Shown here in pieces: positions 11,694 to 22,321 of a DNA stretch of 64,000 nt. The stretch's first letter is position 1; every line of letters begins with the position of its first letter. The notes below the pieces were generated by a model. That model saw only the letters and a program-made list of their open reading frames with translations. It did not search any database and was not told the origin of the DNA. The position numbers and the translations under genes are program-made. The DNA is from Cryptomeria japonica (Eukaryota; Streptophyta; Pinopsida; Cupressales; Cupressaceae), in contig NC_081414.1 of the NCBI RefSeq assembly GCF_030272615.1, forward strand, positions 820,098,396 to 820,162,395. The letters run 5' to 3'.

Positions 11694-13031
11694 TTAGTTC
11701 TTATCAGGGGCAATCACCCCTAGCTTCTCTCTAAGATACTCAAAAGTATATTTAGGCAAAGGCTTCATGAAAATATCTACAATTTGTTCCTTTGTAGGCA
11801 CATACTCCAATATGACTCCCTTCTCATTTACCTTATCTCTTAGAAAGTGAAACTTGATTGATATATGCTTAGTCTTGGAATGCAACTTCAAATTCTTAGA
11901 AATGTTAATTACACTTGAATTGTCACAGTAGATAACAATAAGTTCATCATACATTACTCTAATATCTTTCAACATCTGCTTCATCCACACAACCTAAGTA
12001 CAATTGTTAGCAGCAACAATATACTCCGCCTCTGCAGTAGATAGAGAAATTGAATTTTTCTTTTTACTCAACCAAGAAACCAACCTTTTTCCCAAGAAAA
12101 ATGTACCACCTCTAGTACTCTTTCGGTCATCAACATCTCCTGTCCAATCAACATCAATAAAGGTGCTCAAAGTAAAATCATCATCTTTAGGGTACAATAA
12201 ACCAAAATCAACATTTCATGTCAAGTATCTAAAAATTCTTTTAACATCTACAACATGAGATTCCTTAGGATCAACTTGAAATCTAGCAATAAGAAAAACA
12301 ACATTCATTATATCTGATCTAATCTAAGTCAAATATAATAATCCACCAATCATAGATTTGTATCTAGTCTGATTTGCTTTAGGGAATCATTATCCTTATT
12401 CAACTTAAATCTGGTCACCATAGGAGTCCCAACAGGTTTTGTATCCTCTAAACCAAACTTCTTCAACAATTCCTTCACATACTTGGACTGTGATATAAAA
12501 ATCCCTTTTTTGACTGTGTAATTTAGAATCCCAGAAAGAATTTCATCTCTCCAATCATAGACATCTCAAACTCATTCTGCATTTCATTAGCAAATTCTTT
12601 GCACAAACTATCATTTTTTCCAAAAATAATATCATCAACAAAAACTTCAACCATCAGAATGTTATCATGATCAATCTTGAAGTACAAATTACTATCAGCA
12701 ATACCTTTGTTTAATCCTAGTTTCAGCAGATACTTATCCAATATGGCATATCAAGCTCTTGACACTTGCTTCAATCCATACAATGCTTTCTTCAACTGGC
12801 ACACCATGTCCCTTTGATCTGTCAATACCGATTTCTCTATCTACACTTCTTCCAATTTGTCATTCAAAAATGCTGACTGGACATTAATTTGATAGACTTT
12901 GAATTCTTTGTAAGCAGCATAAGCAAGAAATAATCTAATACCTTCAATCCTTTCTACTAGAGCAAAATTCTCTTCAAAATCAATTCCTTCCATTTGAGAA
13001 TATCCTTTACAAACAAGTCTAGCTTTGTTTC
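11694..13031 (-). pseudogene. Copia A pol, 3' half: rest of RT and RNase H
   Basis: This is the C-terminal part of a Ty1/copia polyprotein. The RT includes the catalytic loop as FVDD (VEVFVDDIIFG) near 12630, then the thumb. The RNase H (11694-12197) has STFIDVDWTGD, the GTFFLGKRLVSWLSKK block, STAEAEY, and the terminal THISIKFHFLRDKV-like and EQIVDIFMKPLP motifs usual for copia. Three or more stops or shifts interrupt it. At 13031 the RT frame is cut by the LTR of element B. Its N-terminal half continues in frame at 35011 on the far side of the insertion, which proves the nesting. Confidence 0.9.
13027..13031. other. Target site duplication, left copy (element B in copia A)
   Basis: GTTTC immediately before the LTR start TGTTAACA; the partner is GTTCC at 35011-35015, with one transition between them. 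The interrupted copia reading frame resumes exactly across these five bases. Confidence 0.8.
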
Positions 13032-14149
13032 TGTTAACATTATTTCGGGGTTGTCCGTAGGCGACATTTTAATCAAGCGGCACCCCTTTCTTTTGACTTC
13101 CCAGCTGCGATCATCATCCAAGCCAGGTGTCTTTTCGGTGTTGTTCTTGATGGCCTGCTTTTTTTGTTTGAGGTTAGGGGCAACGTAGATTTGCCAAATG
13201 GATCGGGTTTTGATGACTATGCATCATGTTGGACCGCACTCTACATCACGCGAAGATAGGGACACATGGCACCTCTGTGATGCCTATCCTTTTTCAGTTT
13301 AGACGTTCCTTTTCGGATGTCCTGGGAGTTGTCGTGTGTTACCTGTGGTGATCTGTCTCTCTGGTTGCGATTCACATCAGAATATTTTCTATTCGGGCAG
13401 GTATGGATATGATACGACAAGGTGGAGGTAACAACCTCGAAAGCATTTTTGTTGGGTGTGTTCCTGTAGGATGCCACGATGGTTTTTTCTTCTCAGAAGC
13501 AGTTGCGGGAGGATGGCGGATGCTTTGGACTGTTAGCCGAGCTGGGGGCTCTATTTATGGGGTTTTCTTTCCTATTTTAGGGGCTCAAAACTTTTATAAA
13601 AAAGAACAATTAAGTATTCTAGATAGAATTTTTTAAGCCTTTTAGCTGTTATTGTTTTATGAGGAAAGGACAATCAAATTGTGCCTACAGTCTCTATGAT
13701 AAATGTTTTGAGTATGTTGTAATGGTTTTCTATGCATTCTTATAGTTTTGATGACTTTGGAGATATATGTCTAATACTCTATTGATTAAACTATGTTTTG
13801 CACTTTTTATCTGGTGGATGCGTGATGTATGATTCTTTATGTTAAAGGGAATCTTGGTTGTGTCTTGTTTATGGTTATGTTTAGATATATAGATTGTTGA
13901 ATGGGCTTTAAAACCAGATGTTTCTAGATTTTATATGTTGTTTATGTTTTTTCCCAAAATGCTCTGGCGCATCGCCTAAATAGTCTAGATCATTTTCCTT
14001 TAAGTTTCTTCTTCCCCTTTTTCCCCAACCAAAAGGAAGATCTGACTTCTTAAATCTAGAGGTCATTTGGTGATTTCAGCGCAATAGGTCCCCCATCACT
14101 GAATTTCCCATAAGGCTGTTTGTTTCGAAAGTAAAATTTAGAGTCAACA
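13032..14149. repeat. Element B LTR, left copy (1118 bp)
   Basis: Runs TGTTAACATTATTTC... to ...TTTAGAGTCAACA and is repeated directly at 33896-35010. The two copies are collinear with scattered, mostly transition differences, about nine-tenths identical by eye. A TATA-like CTATTTATGG sits at about 13552 on the plus strand, preceded by a GC-rich stretch, which favours plus-strand transcription. The ends are TG...CA. Confidence 0.9.
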
Positions 14150-14253
14150 GTTCTTTTCCTAGCACATTTGTTGAGACCATAATTTTGAAAAGCTTGAGCT
14201 AGTTTATGAGTCACAGGCCCATTACCAGGAGTCAAACAACCCTAAATCCCAGT
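14150..14253. other. Element B sequence between left LTR and nested chromovirus
   Basis: The 104 bp following the LTR begin GTTCTTTTCCTAG. A plus-strand element should have a PBS starting TGG here and none is visible. Read on the minus strand the first bases form a purine tract, CTAGGAAAAGAAC, like a PPT. Confidence 0.5.
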
Positions 14254-14258
14254 CTACT
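14254..14258. other. Target site duplication CTACT, left copy
   Basis: A perfect 5-bp match to 22232-22236 on the far side of the nested chromovirus; this defines its insertion exactly. Confidence 0.9.
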
Positions 14259-15902
14259 TGATGTAGAGGTCATGTGCCTAGCTCTCCAATTCACCCTTAC
14301 TCACCCCAACTCCTCAACTCACCATTCTACTCAAGCTCCTCCAAGGTAAATTTTTAGGGTACACTCCTTAGACCTCCAAGACTTAAACTCTATTGGCTTG
14401 CCTCCTAGGTATAGCCTCTTGAGGTTTCTTGTTGGTTCTGACCCAAATCTCTGATTTTGAGATGGTCTCCTACTAGGTTCCCAAAGCTCCAACTAGGCTC
14501 CAAAGACCTCCACCAAGGATCTTCACTCTAACAACATGTTTAAAGGTTGTGGTTATGTTTTGTAGGTATGTTCAAGGTCATTTTATGCATTGACAAGTTC
14601 TGCACCTTCCTCCCAAGCCCTAGGCTTTCAACTTGCTTCTACCGGCTGCTATTAGGCCTAATTGACTAGCCCTTCTTTGACTGTTTTTTTGGGCTTCTTC
14701 CCCAAAATTTCCTAACAACCCCCAGATATTTTTACATATTCAGATACCCATTTGGAATTTAAACAAGATCACTCAGTTTTCCATATAGGTTTGTTGTACA
14801 ATTAGGGTTACTGAAAAAGAGCTATTTTTAAGGGGTTTAGGGCTTCCAGGCAGTTTTGGAAGATGTGCTCCAAACTCTTCACCAGATACAATCACCAACC
14901 CAAAAAAATGTGGATAATTTTAGTACACTCATATAAATTTCCAAAAAACTATGGGTTGTTGGGGTGTCACTTCTCCATGGCACTGAAAATGAGAAATCTT
15001 TGTTGCCCCCACACACTAGCTACAAACTTGTGTGTTATTCATCTCACCCATTCTCCTCCTTGTGGCCTACAAAAACACAAAACACCTACTCTAAAACTAT
15101 TTATAGAGCCTACCCAATCCATCCACTGGATTGCAACTTGTTCCATTCATTGATGCTCAGGTAAAATGCATTTTTACAAACAAAACCCCAAGTTTCTAGG
15201 ATTTGTGAGGAACTTTTACAAAAACAGTGATAACTTTTGATCCAAGGCACTTCAAAACTTCATATTATACTTTTTGGAAATATAAAAAAAATTCCTAACT
15301 TCCTCTTCTATTATGAGCACTGTACCAGACCGTACAGGTCATACAAAATCCAAAAATCAAAGCAAAAATAGTCCAAGCGTGAGGAAAAGCATAGGAAACC
15401 CTTGGCAAATGAATTGAATGCAAACCAAAAGTTGATTAACCTGTTATTGGAGATGATTAGAAGGTTTTATACACCAATTTAAGTTGGTTCAAACCAACTT
15501 CCAACGTCATTTCCTTCATGGACAAATTTTGCCTAAAAATGAAAAAGTTGTCATGACTAATTTTTGACAACTTTTACCTATGAGTGCAAAAATACACTAC
15601 AAGGCTCTTAAGGCCTAAAAAATCACTCAAATGGAATCCCACAATGGATTTGAATCATTTACAAACATTCTAGCAAGTTTCCATGCATCCACCTGATACA
15701 AACCAAAAATTGACATTTGACAACATTTTAGGATAATGACAATTTTGGAACCTGAGCACAAAAAAAGTGTGGACAACCAAACTATGGCTTCAAAAAGCAT
15801 CATATAATTTCTTCCACCTTATTACAACATAAAATAACTTGAAATCAAACAAAAACTCTAAAGTGCAAGAAAAGACAACTTTGAGCTAGGTGCTCTGCAC
15901 CA
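14259..15902 (-). repeat. 3' LTR of nested chromovirus
   Basis: On the minus strand it begins TGGTGCAGAGCACC and ends ...CTCTACATCA. The same 1644-bp length and border sequences are found at 20588-22231, with small scattered substitutions between the two. ORFs inside it (for example 14863-15153) are chance frames. Confidence 0.92.
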
Positions 15903-15912
15903 TACTCCCCTA
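15903..15912 (-). other. Polypurine tract of nested chromovirus
   Basis: On the minus strand TAGGGGAGTA lies directly before the 3' LTR start TGGTGCAGAG, where plus-strand DNA synthesis is primed. Confidence 0.65.
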
Positions 15913-15949
15913 GGGCAAGGAACTCAAGTCCCTTGAGTTATCAGGTCTG

Positions 15950-16094
15950 CTAGTTGCACTCCATGATGAATTATGTCAGATTCTAACATCCACATAGCCT
16001 CTGAATCAAGTATACCTTCCCACTTCACAAGATAATATTTGTAGATGCCCTTTCTTGTCTTCTTGATCACCTTGGTATCCAAGATGCTTTCCAA
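15950..16094 (-). pseudogene. Nested chromovirus: C-terminal chromodomain
   Basis: After the integrase C-terminus (and a stop at about 16095) the minus strand reads ESILDTKVIKKTRKGIYKY, then YLVKWEGIPDSEAMWM. This is a classical chromodomain: the initial beta strand, the Y/L-VKW-G aromatic positions and the closing tryptophan. In chromoviruses this module directs integration toward particular chromatin. It ends shortly before the PPT. The domain call is firm; the clade within chromoviruses is not assigned. Confidence 0.85.
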
Positions 16095-17921
16095 CTAAAC
16101 CGATTGACTAACTGGTAAATCTTTCACCCCATCCTCTTCATATTGCAATGTCATATCCATCTGAGAGGTCTGAGATTCTCCTTTATAGGGATACAATTCA
16201 CAAATATTAAAAATAGGAGATATGGCCAAAGAAGGAGGTAGTTCAACCTCATAGGTATTTTGGCCAAACTTATGCACAATCTTGAGTGGCCCAATCTTCT
16301 TCATCATCAACTTGGTTGGTTGTCCTTTTGGAAGTCTTTCCTTTCTAAGATAATCCAAAACTAAGTCTCCAACCTTAAATTACAAGTTCCTTCTTGATTG
16401 ATCAGCTTGTTCCTTATATTTTTCTGATTTTTGTTGCAAGGACTGTCGTACTTTGTCATGAATTTTCTTAATACCTTCAGAAAAAATCTCTCCTTGAGCA
16501 CTCTTGTGGGTCATTGTACTGATATCACTAAGTTCTAAGACACCTCTAGGATGCATTCCATAAACAATTTCAAAATGACTTTTACTTGTGCTCCGGTTGG
16601 CTGAATCATTGTATGCATATTCTGCTTGGCTGATCACCAAGTCCCAAGTCTGACCATGCTACTTAGTGAGACACCTTAGGAGATTACCCAAGGACCTCTT
16701 GACCACCTCAGTCTGACCATCTAATTTTGGATGGTAGGCAGATGAAAATGAGAGTCTAGTACCCAAGTTCTTCCATAAGGTTCTCCAGAAGTGACTCAAA
16801 AATTTAACATCCCTATCACTCACAATGCTAACTGGAAGTCCATGGATTCTTACCATTTCTTTGAAGAAAAGACCTACAATATAGGTGGAATCATTGGTAC
16901 TCTTACAAGAAATGAAGTGAGCCATTTTTTTGAACCTATCTACCACCACATAAACACTATCAAATCCTCTTGGTGTTCTTGGTAAACCCAACACAAAGTC
17001 CATGCTCAAACATTCCCAAGGCCTTTGGGGTATGACTAAGGGCTGATATAAACTTGCATTATTTGCTGATCCTTTTTCTCTTTGACATATGGCACATTGT
17101 TCAATAAATCTCCTTACTTCTGATTGTAACTTGGGCCAATAGTAGAACCGACTAACCTGCTCCATTGTTTTATCATTGCCAAAATGACCTCCTGGACCCC
17201 CTTGATGTTTCTCTTGAATGATGTTTTGTCTCATACAGAATTGGGGTATACAAAGTAGATGTCCTTTAAACAAAAAACCTTCCTGTATCATATACTCTAA
17301 GTAGGAAACATGAGAAGTGCTAAAAAAATCAGAACATGTAGCATATATATCAACAAAATCTTTGTCTTCTTTGTAGAGGTCTCTCAACTCCTCCAACCCC
17401 ACACTATGCAATATAACCTCTTCTATGGTCATGAATCTCCTACTGATTGCATCAAAAACTTTATTTGAGGTGCCCTTCTTATGCTTGATAGTGAAGGTAT
17501 AATATTGTAGGTATTCTACCCACTTCAGGTGCTTCTGATTCAACTTCTCTTGTCCATTGAGAAAACTAAGGGCATGGTTGTCAATATAGACCACAAACTC
17601 TTTGGGTAGAAAGTAATGATGCCACTTCATCAAGGCTTTCACCATGGCATACAACTCCAAGTCATACACAGAGTAATTTTGTTTTGCTTCATTCAACTTT
17701 TCAAAGAAAAAGGCTATGGGAAGACCCTCTTGACTCAAAATAGCCCATATTGCTCTTTGACTAGCATCACACTCAATTGTAAATAACTGATTGAAATCAA
17801 GTAACCTAAGGGTAGGTAAATCATCTATCTTATTTTTCAATAAATTAAATCCCTTTTGGGCCTCCTCTGTCCACCTAAACTGACACTTGACTCCCCCTTT
17901 GATAGTATGGAGCACACACAT
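16095..17921 (-). pseudogene. Nested chromovirus pol: RNase H and integrase
   Basis: Frame 16659-17921 opens with the RNase H (FTIECDASQRAIWAILSQ, YDLELYAMVKAL, VYIDNHALSFL), all collinear with active families. Then come the integrase zinc-binding region (GGHFGNDKTMEQVSRFYYWP, CAICQREKG) and the DDE core (MDFVLGLP, SDRDVKF, HPKLDGQTEVVKRSL), with the three acids visible. Frames 16380-16640 and 16095-16358 add the GPY-type C-terminal part (FKVGDLVL, IGPLKIVHKFGQNTYEVELP) after stops at about 16650 and about 16370. The enzyme would process reverse transcripts and insert DNA. Stops make this copy defective. Confidence 0.9.
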
Positions 17922-18873
17922 GACTAAAGTTTCTTACAAACTTTCTATAAAAGGATGCTAACCCATGAAAGCTCCTAACATCACTGATATTATTAGGTGT
18001 AGGCCAACTAAGGATTGCCTCAACCTTACTAGGATCCATTTTTAGACAACCTTGTGAAATGACAAAACCAAGATATACAAGTTCAATCTTGAGAAACTCA
18101 CACTTTTCAAGGTTGATTTTGAGTTGTGTCTTTTTCAGCTTATTCAAGACCATCTCCACATGCTTGAGATGTTCTTCTTTGGACCTACTAAATATTAGAA
18201 TGTCATCAAGATATACAATCACAAATTTACCTATGAACTCAACCAAGACTTCATTCATGAGCCTTTGAAAGGTGTTAGGTGCATTGGTAAGGCCAAATGG
18301 CATGACCAACCACTCATAGAGGCCAGCATTGGTCCTAAAGGTTGTCTTCCATTCATCCTCTAGTTTGATTCCTATCTGATGATAACTTTATTTTAAATCC
18401 ACCTTTGTGAAGTAGCTTGCACCCCCAAGATTGTCCAACGAGTCTTCTATCCTTGGCATAGGGAACGGGTACCTTATAGTGATCTTATTGATTGCTCTGG
18501 AATCAGTACACATTCTCCATTTTCCCCCTTTCTTGGGTGTTAATACAGTAGGTACAACAAATGGACTCAAACTCTTTTTGATGAATCCTTTGTCCAAGAG
18601 CTCCTGCACTTATATGGCAATTTCTTCATTTTGACTAGGTGTCATTTTGTAGGCAGTCTTGTTAGGCAAACTTGCCCCTGGAATCGGGTCTATTTGGTGA
18701 TTTACATCCCTCATTTGTGGCAAAGAATCAGGTATATCTTCTCCTATTACTTCTACATATTTTTTGAGTAGACCCTTCACCTCTTGTGGCACTTCTTCCA
18801 TTGGATCTACCTTACCTTCTTCACTAGGTTTGAGCACAATAGCATATATTTGATCTCCTTCTTGTTTCATCAC
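17922..18873 (-). pseudogene. Nested chromovirus pol: reverse transcriptase
   Basis: RT of chromovirus type: [36 protein letters not shown], then [19 protein letters not shown] and an intact YLDD loop ([13 protein letters not shown]) near 18210. Breaks include stops near 18608 and 18388 and a frameshift at about 17920 where the RNase H resumes in another frame. The pre-RT segment 18610-18873 is continuous. Confidence 0.9.
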
Positions 18874-18899
18874 CTTAAGAAACTATTTCCCACTCATCA

Positions 18900-19308
18900 T
18901 CATCACACTTTATCCCACTTGTTTTTCCTCTTTTGGATCAGGTAATGGATCCATTTGATACCTCTTACCATTCTTGATAATGACATAGCTATTCTTCTCT
19001 CCATCATGTTGAACCTTTACATCAAATTGTCATGGATGTCCCAACAACAAATGGAAAGCATCCATAGGCAATATATCACATAAAATATTGTCCTTATACT
19101 CACCAATCTCATAGTCTACCCATAATTTCTCAACAACTAAGACATGTTGGCCCCGTTTGAGCCATGACACCTTGTAGGGAGTGAGATGTGGTAGCCTCTT
19201 TAACTTTAGTTTATCCACCATTTCAGTTGAAACTATATTCTTAGTTGAAACTGAGTCTACAATCACTTTGCAAATCTTGCCTTGAGACTTACAAGTTGTT
19301 CTAAACAA
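18900..19308 (-). pseudogene. Nested chromovirus protease
   Basis: A retropepsin region with VIVDSVSTKNIVS at the active site and ILPMDAFHLLLGHP at the C-terminal strand. The expected D-S/T-G reads D-S-V, so the glycine of the catalytic loop is lost. It follows gag after a short frame break at 19309-19328. Confidence 0.75.
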
Positions 19309-19328
19309 ACTCTTCCTTTGAGGTGGCT

Positions 19329-20516
19329 CTATAGCTTGAGGATCTTCAACAAAGACCTTCTTAGCATTAGACTTTCACCATCTATCACTGGGCCTGCCTT
19401 GCTGAGAGGGGAAGACACACTTTGATTGTCTTCTTCCTGCACTAATTGTATTCTTCTCTCACCCATGTATGAGTGTGAAGATCCGGTTGCTTTCTCCGGA
19501 CACCTTCCCATTGTGTGGCCAACTTGATTACAATTATAACATCTACCAGGGAAAACTAAATTTCCTCTTCTTGAGCTTCCAAATCTGCCCCTAGAATTAT
19601 TTCTTCCCTTGAAGGATCCTCTAAATAGCCCCCTTGAAGAGTCTCCACCACCTTCTTGCCTTGACTTTTCTTCATTCCTTGATGCTTGTTGTCCTCTACT
19701 AAAAGTTCCCCTTCCTCTGATGGATCTGCCACCTCTAAACTTTTGATTTTGTTCACTCCTCTTCTTGATTTTGCCTTCTACCCTTAATGCTAACTGAAAA
19801 CACTTATGAACGATATCAAGAGTAAGGATACTGATTTCATCTTGTATATTTTGTCTCAATCCATTCATGTATCTAGCCAATTTCTCCACCTCATTCTCAT
19901 GCTTCTTAACTCTGAGGCTTAGTTTATGGAATTCCTTCGTGTAAGCATTGACATCTAGGTCTCTTTGTTTCAAGTTTTGTAGTCTCTTTTGGAGTTGTAC
20001 CTCATAATCCTCTAGTAGGAATTGTGCCTTAATCCTAATCTTCATTATTTCCCATGAAGTGGTCTTCTTTTTACCTCCTTGCACTCTCTCTTCTTGCATC
20101 ATGTTCCACCATATCAAGGTGGATCCTCTCAACCTTGATTTTTCCACATTCACCTTTTTCTCCTTTGTCACCTCTTTGTAATAAAAATGATTGTTCAGAG
20201 CACCTCCCCAATCAATTAACACCTCTCCATTGAGATTCCCTCCATAGGTAGGTAGCCCATCAAGATTGTCCTTAGAAATGGACTTGACTGCGTCAAGGAA
20301 AAGTCTTTGATCTTGTGGCATTGCATTTGTCCCATCTTCCTTTTCTTCCCCTTCTTCTTCTCCCTCAGTCTCATCTCCCCACTCTATCTTAACCTTCTCT
20401 TTATCCTTCTTGGCATCTAGAGTCTCTCCTCCATCTTCATCCTTTCTTTTCAACTCTTCTATCATCTGGGCCACCAAGTCTTTGATGGCCTCTTGATTCA
20501 TTGCTTTAGGTGCCAT
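19329..20516 (-). CDS. Nested chromovirus gag (395 aa, open)
   Basis: An intact open frame from ATG at 20514-20516. An acidic/lysine-rich N-terminus precedes a capsid-like retrotransposon gag domain (LDAVKSISKDNLDGLPTYGG, TLIWWNMMQEE, FHKLSLRVKKHENEVEKLA) and an Arg/Gly/Ser-rich stretch. The nucleocapsid zinc knuckle CYNCNQVGHTMGRC has the standard C-X2-C-X4-H-X4-C spacing. It would package the RNA genome. It lies about 55 bp downstream of the PBS, the usual position. The fusion to pol would need a frame change at about 19320, either programmed or mutational. Confidence 0.88.
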   Translation of the reverse strand: MAPKAMNQEAIKDLVAQMIEELKRKDEDGGETLDAKKDKEKVKIEWGDETEGEEEGEEKEDGTNAMPQDQRLFLDAVKSISKDNLDGLPTYGGNLNGEVLIDWGGALNNHFYYKEVTKEKKVNVEKSRLRGSTLIWWNMMQEERVQGGKKKTTSWEIMKIRIKAQFLLEDYEVQLQKRLQNLKQRDLDVNAYTKEFHKLSLRVKKHENEVEKLARYMNGLRQNIQDEISILTLDIVHKCFQLALRVEGKIKKRSEQNQKFRGGRSIRGRGTFSRGQQASRNEEKSRQEGGGDSSRGLFRGSFKGRNNSRGRFGSSRRGNLVFPGRCYNCNQVGHTMGRCPEKATGSSHSYMGERRIQLVQEEDNQSVSSPLSKAGPVIDGESLMLRRSLLKILKL

Positions 20517-20571
20517 TGAACTTGCTTTAGATTCTTTAGGGTCTTACATGCACTGACTGATTCTATAGGTT

Positions 20572-20584
20572 GGCTCTGATACCA
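20572..20584 (-). other. Primer-binding site of nested chromovirus (initiator tRNA-Met)
   Basis: The minus strand reads TGGTATCAGAGCC, the canonical plant initiator-Met PBS, three bases after the 5' LTR end. Confidence 0.93.
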
Positions 20585-20587
20585 CTA

Positions 20588-22231
20588 TGATGTAGAGATC
20601 TTGTACCTAGCTCTCCAATTCACCCTTACTCACCCCAACTCCTCAACTCACCATTCTACTCAAGCTCCTCCAAGGTAACTTGTTATCATACACTCCTTAG
20701 ACCTCCAAGGCCTAAAATCTATTGGCTTTCCTCATAGGTATAGCCTCTTGAGGTTTCTTGTTGGTTCTGACCCAAATCTCTGATTTTGAGATGGTCTCCT
20801 ACTAGGTTCCCAAAGCTCCAACTAGGCTCCAAACACCTCCACCAAGGATCTTCACTCTAACAGCATGTTTAAAGGTTATGGTTATTTTGTGCAGGTATTT
20901 TCAAGGTCATTTTATGTATTGACAAGGTTTGCACCTTCCTCCCAAGCCCTAGGCTTTCAACTTGCTTCTACCGGCTGCTATTAGGCCTAATTGACTAGCC
21001 CTTCTTTGACTATTTTTTTGTCTTATTCCTCAAAATTTCCTAAAAAACACTATATATTTTTACATATTTAGATACCCATTTGGAAGTTAAACAAGATCAC
21101 TCAGTTTCCCATCTGGGTTTGTCATATAACTAGGGTTACTAAAAAAGAGCTATTTTTAAGGGATTTAGGGATTCCAGACAATTTTGGAAGATGTGCTCCA
21201 AAATATTCACTAGTCACAATCACCAACCCAAAAAAACATGGATTATCTTTAGTAAACTCATATAAATTTCCAAAACACTATGGGTTGCTGGGGTGTCACT
21301 TCTCCATGGCACTGAAAATGAGCAATCTCTACTGCCCCCACACACTAGCTACAAGCTTGTGTGTTATTCATCTCACCCATTCTCCTCCTTGTCGCTTGCA
21401 AAAACACAAAACACCTACTCTAAAACTATTTATAGAGCCTACCCAAGCCATCCACTAGATTTCAACTTGTTCCATTCATGGATGCTCAGGTAAAATCCAT
21501 TTTTACAATCAAAACCCCAAGTTTCTAGGATTTGTGAGCAACTTTTACAAAAACAGTGATAACTTTTGATCCAAGGAACTTAAAACCTTCATATTATACT
21601 TGTTGGAAAGATAAAAAAATTCCTAACTTCCTCTTCTATTATGAGTACCGTACTAGATCGTATAGGTCGTACAAAAACAGAAAATCAAAGGAAAAATAGT
21701 CCAAACATTAGGAAAAGCATAGGAAACCCTTGGCAAATGAATTGAATGCAAACCAAAAGTTGATTAACCTGTTATTGGAGATTATTAGAAGGTTTTATAC
21801 ACTATTTTAATTTGGTTCCAACCAACTTCCAATGCTATTTCCTTCATAGACAACTTTTGCCTAAAAATGCAAAAGTTGTCATGACCAATTTTTGACAACT
21901 TTTACCTATGAGTGCAAAAACACACTCCAAGGATCTCAAGGCCTAAAACATCACCCAAATGGCATCCCACAATGGATTTAAAACATTTCCAAACATTCTA
22001 GAAATTTTCCAAGCATCCACCTGGTACAAACCAAAAATTGACATTTTGACAACATTTCAGGATAATGACAATTTTGGATCCTGAGCACAACAAAAGTGTG
22101 GACAACCAAACTATGGCTTCAAAAAGCATCATAGGATTTCTTCCACCTTATTACAACATAAAATAACTTGAAATCAAACAAAAATTCTAAAATGCAAGAA
22201 AAGTCAACTTTGAGCTAGGTGCTCTGCACCA
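20588..22231 (-). repeat. 5' LTR of nested chromovirus
   Basis: A 1644-bp partner of 14259-15902 with the same termini. The differences are scattered single substitutions, about 5-7% by eye, so the insertion is not recent. Confidence 0.92.
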
Positions 22232-22236
22232 CTACT
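22232..22236. other. Target site duplication CTACT, right copy
   Basis: Identical to 14254-14258; after it element B's leader continues toward gag. Confidence 0.9.
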
Positions 22237-22321
22237 CCTACCACCCCTCGTAAACGTCCATTCGATTGCATCCTCTTCTTCCCAGAGCTTACCTACCTTC
22301 CCTGCAGCCGTTGTTATAGCA

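Larger units (their letters stand above)
14259..22231 (-). mobile_element. Complete nested chromovirus (Ty3/gypsy), 7973 bp
   Basis: A structurally complete LTR retrotransposon on the minus strand, inserted in the leader of element B. It has two direct LTRs of 1644 bp each (14259-15902 and 20588-22231), an initiator-Met PBS (20572-20584), gag, a pol with protease, RT, RNase H, integrase and chromodomain, a PPT beside the 3' LTR and a perfect CTACT duplication. The protein frames have a handful of stops and one frameshift, so this copy cannot act by itself. It is the innermost, hence latest, insertion of the three-layer nest. Confidence 0.93.

Noticed and set aside
14863..15164. ORFs with near-identical partner at 21293-21493
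   Set aside because: The duplication is explained by the two LTRs of the chromovirus; no protein family is recognised.
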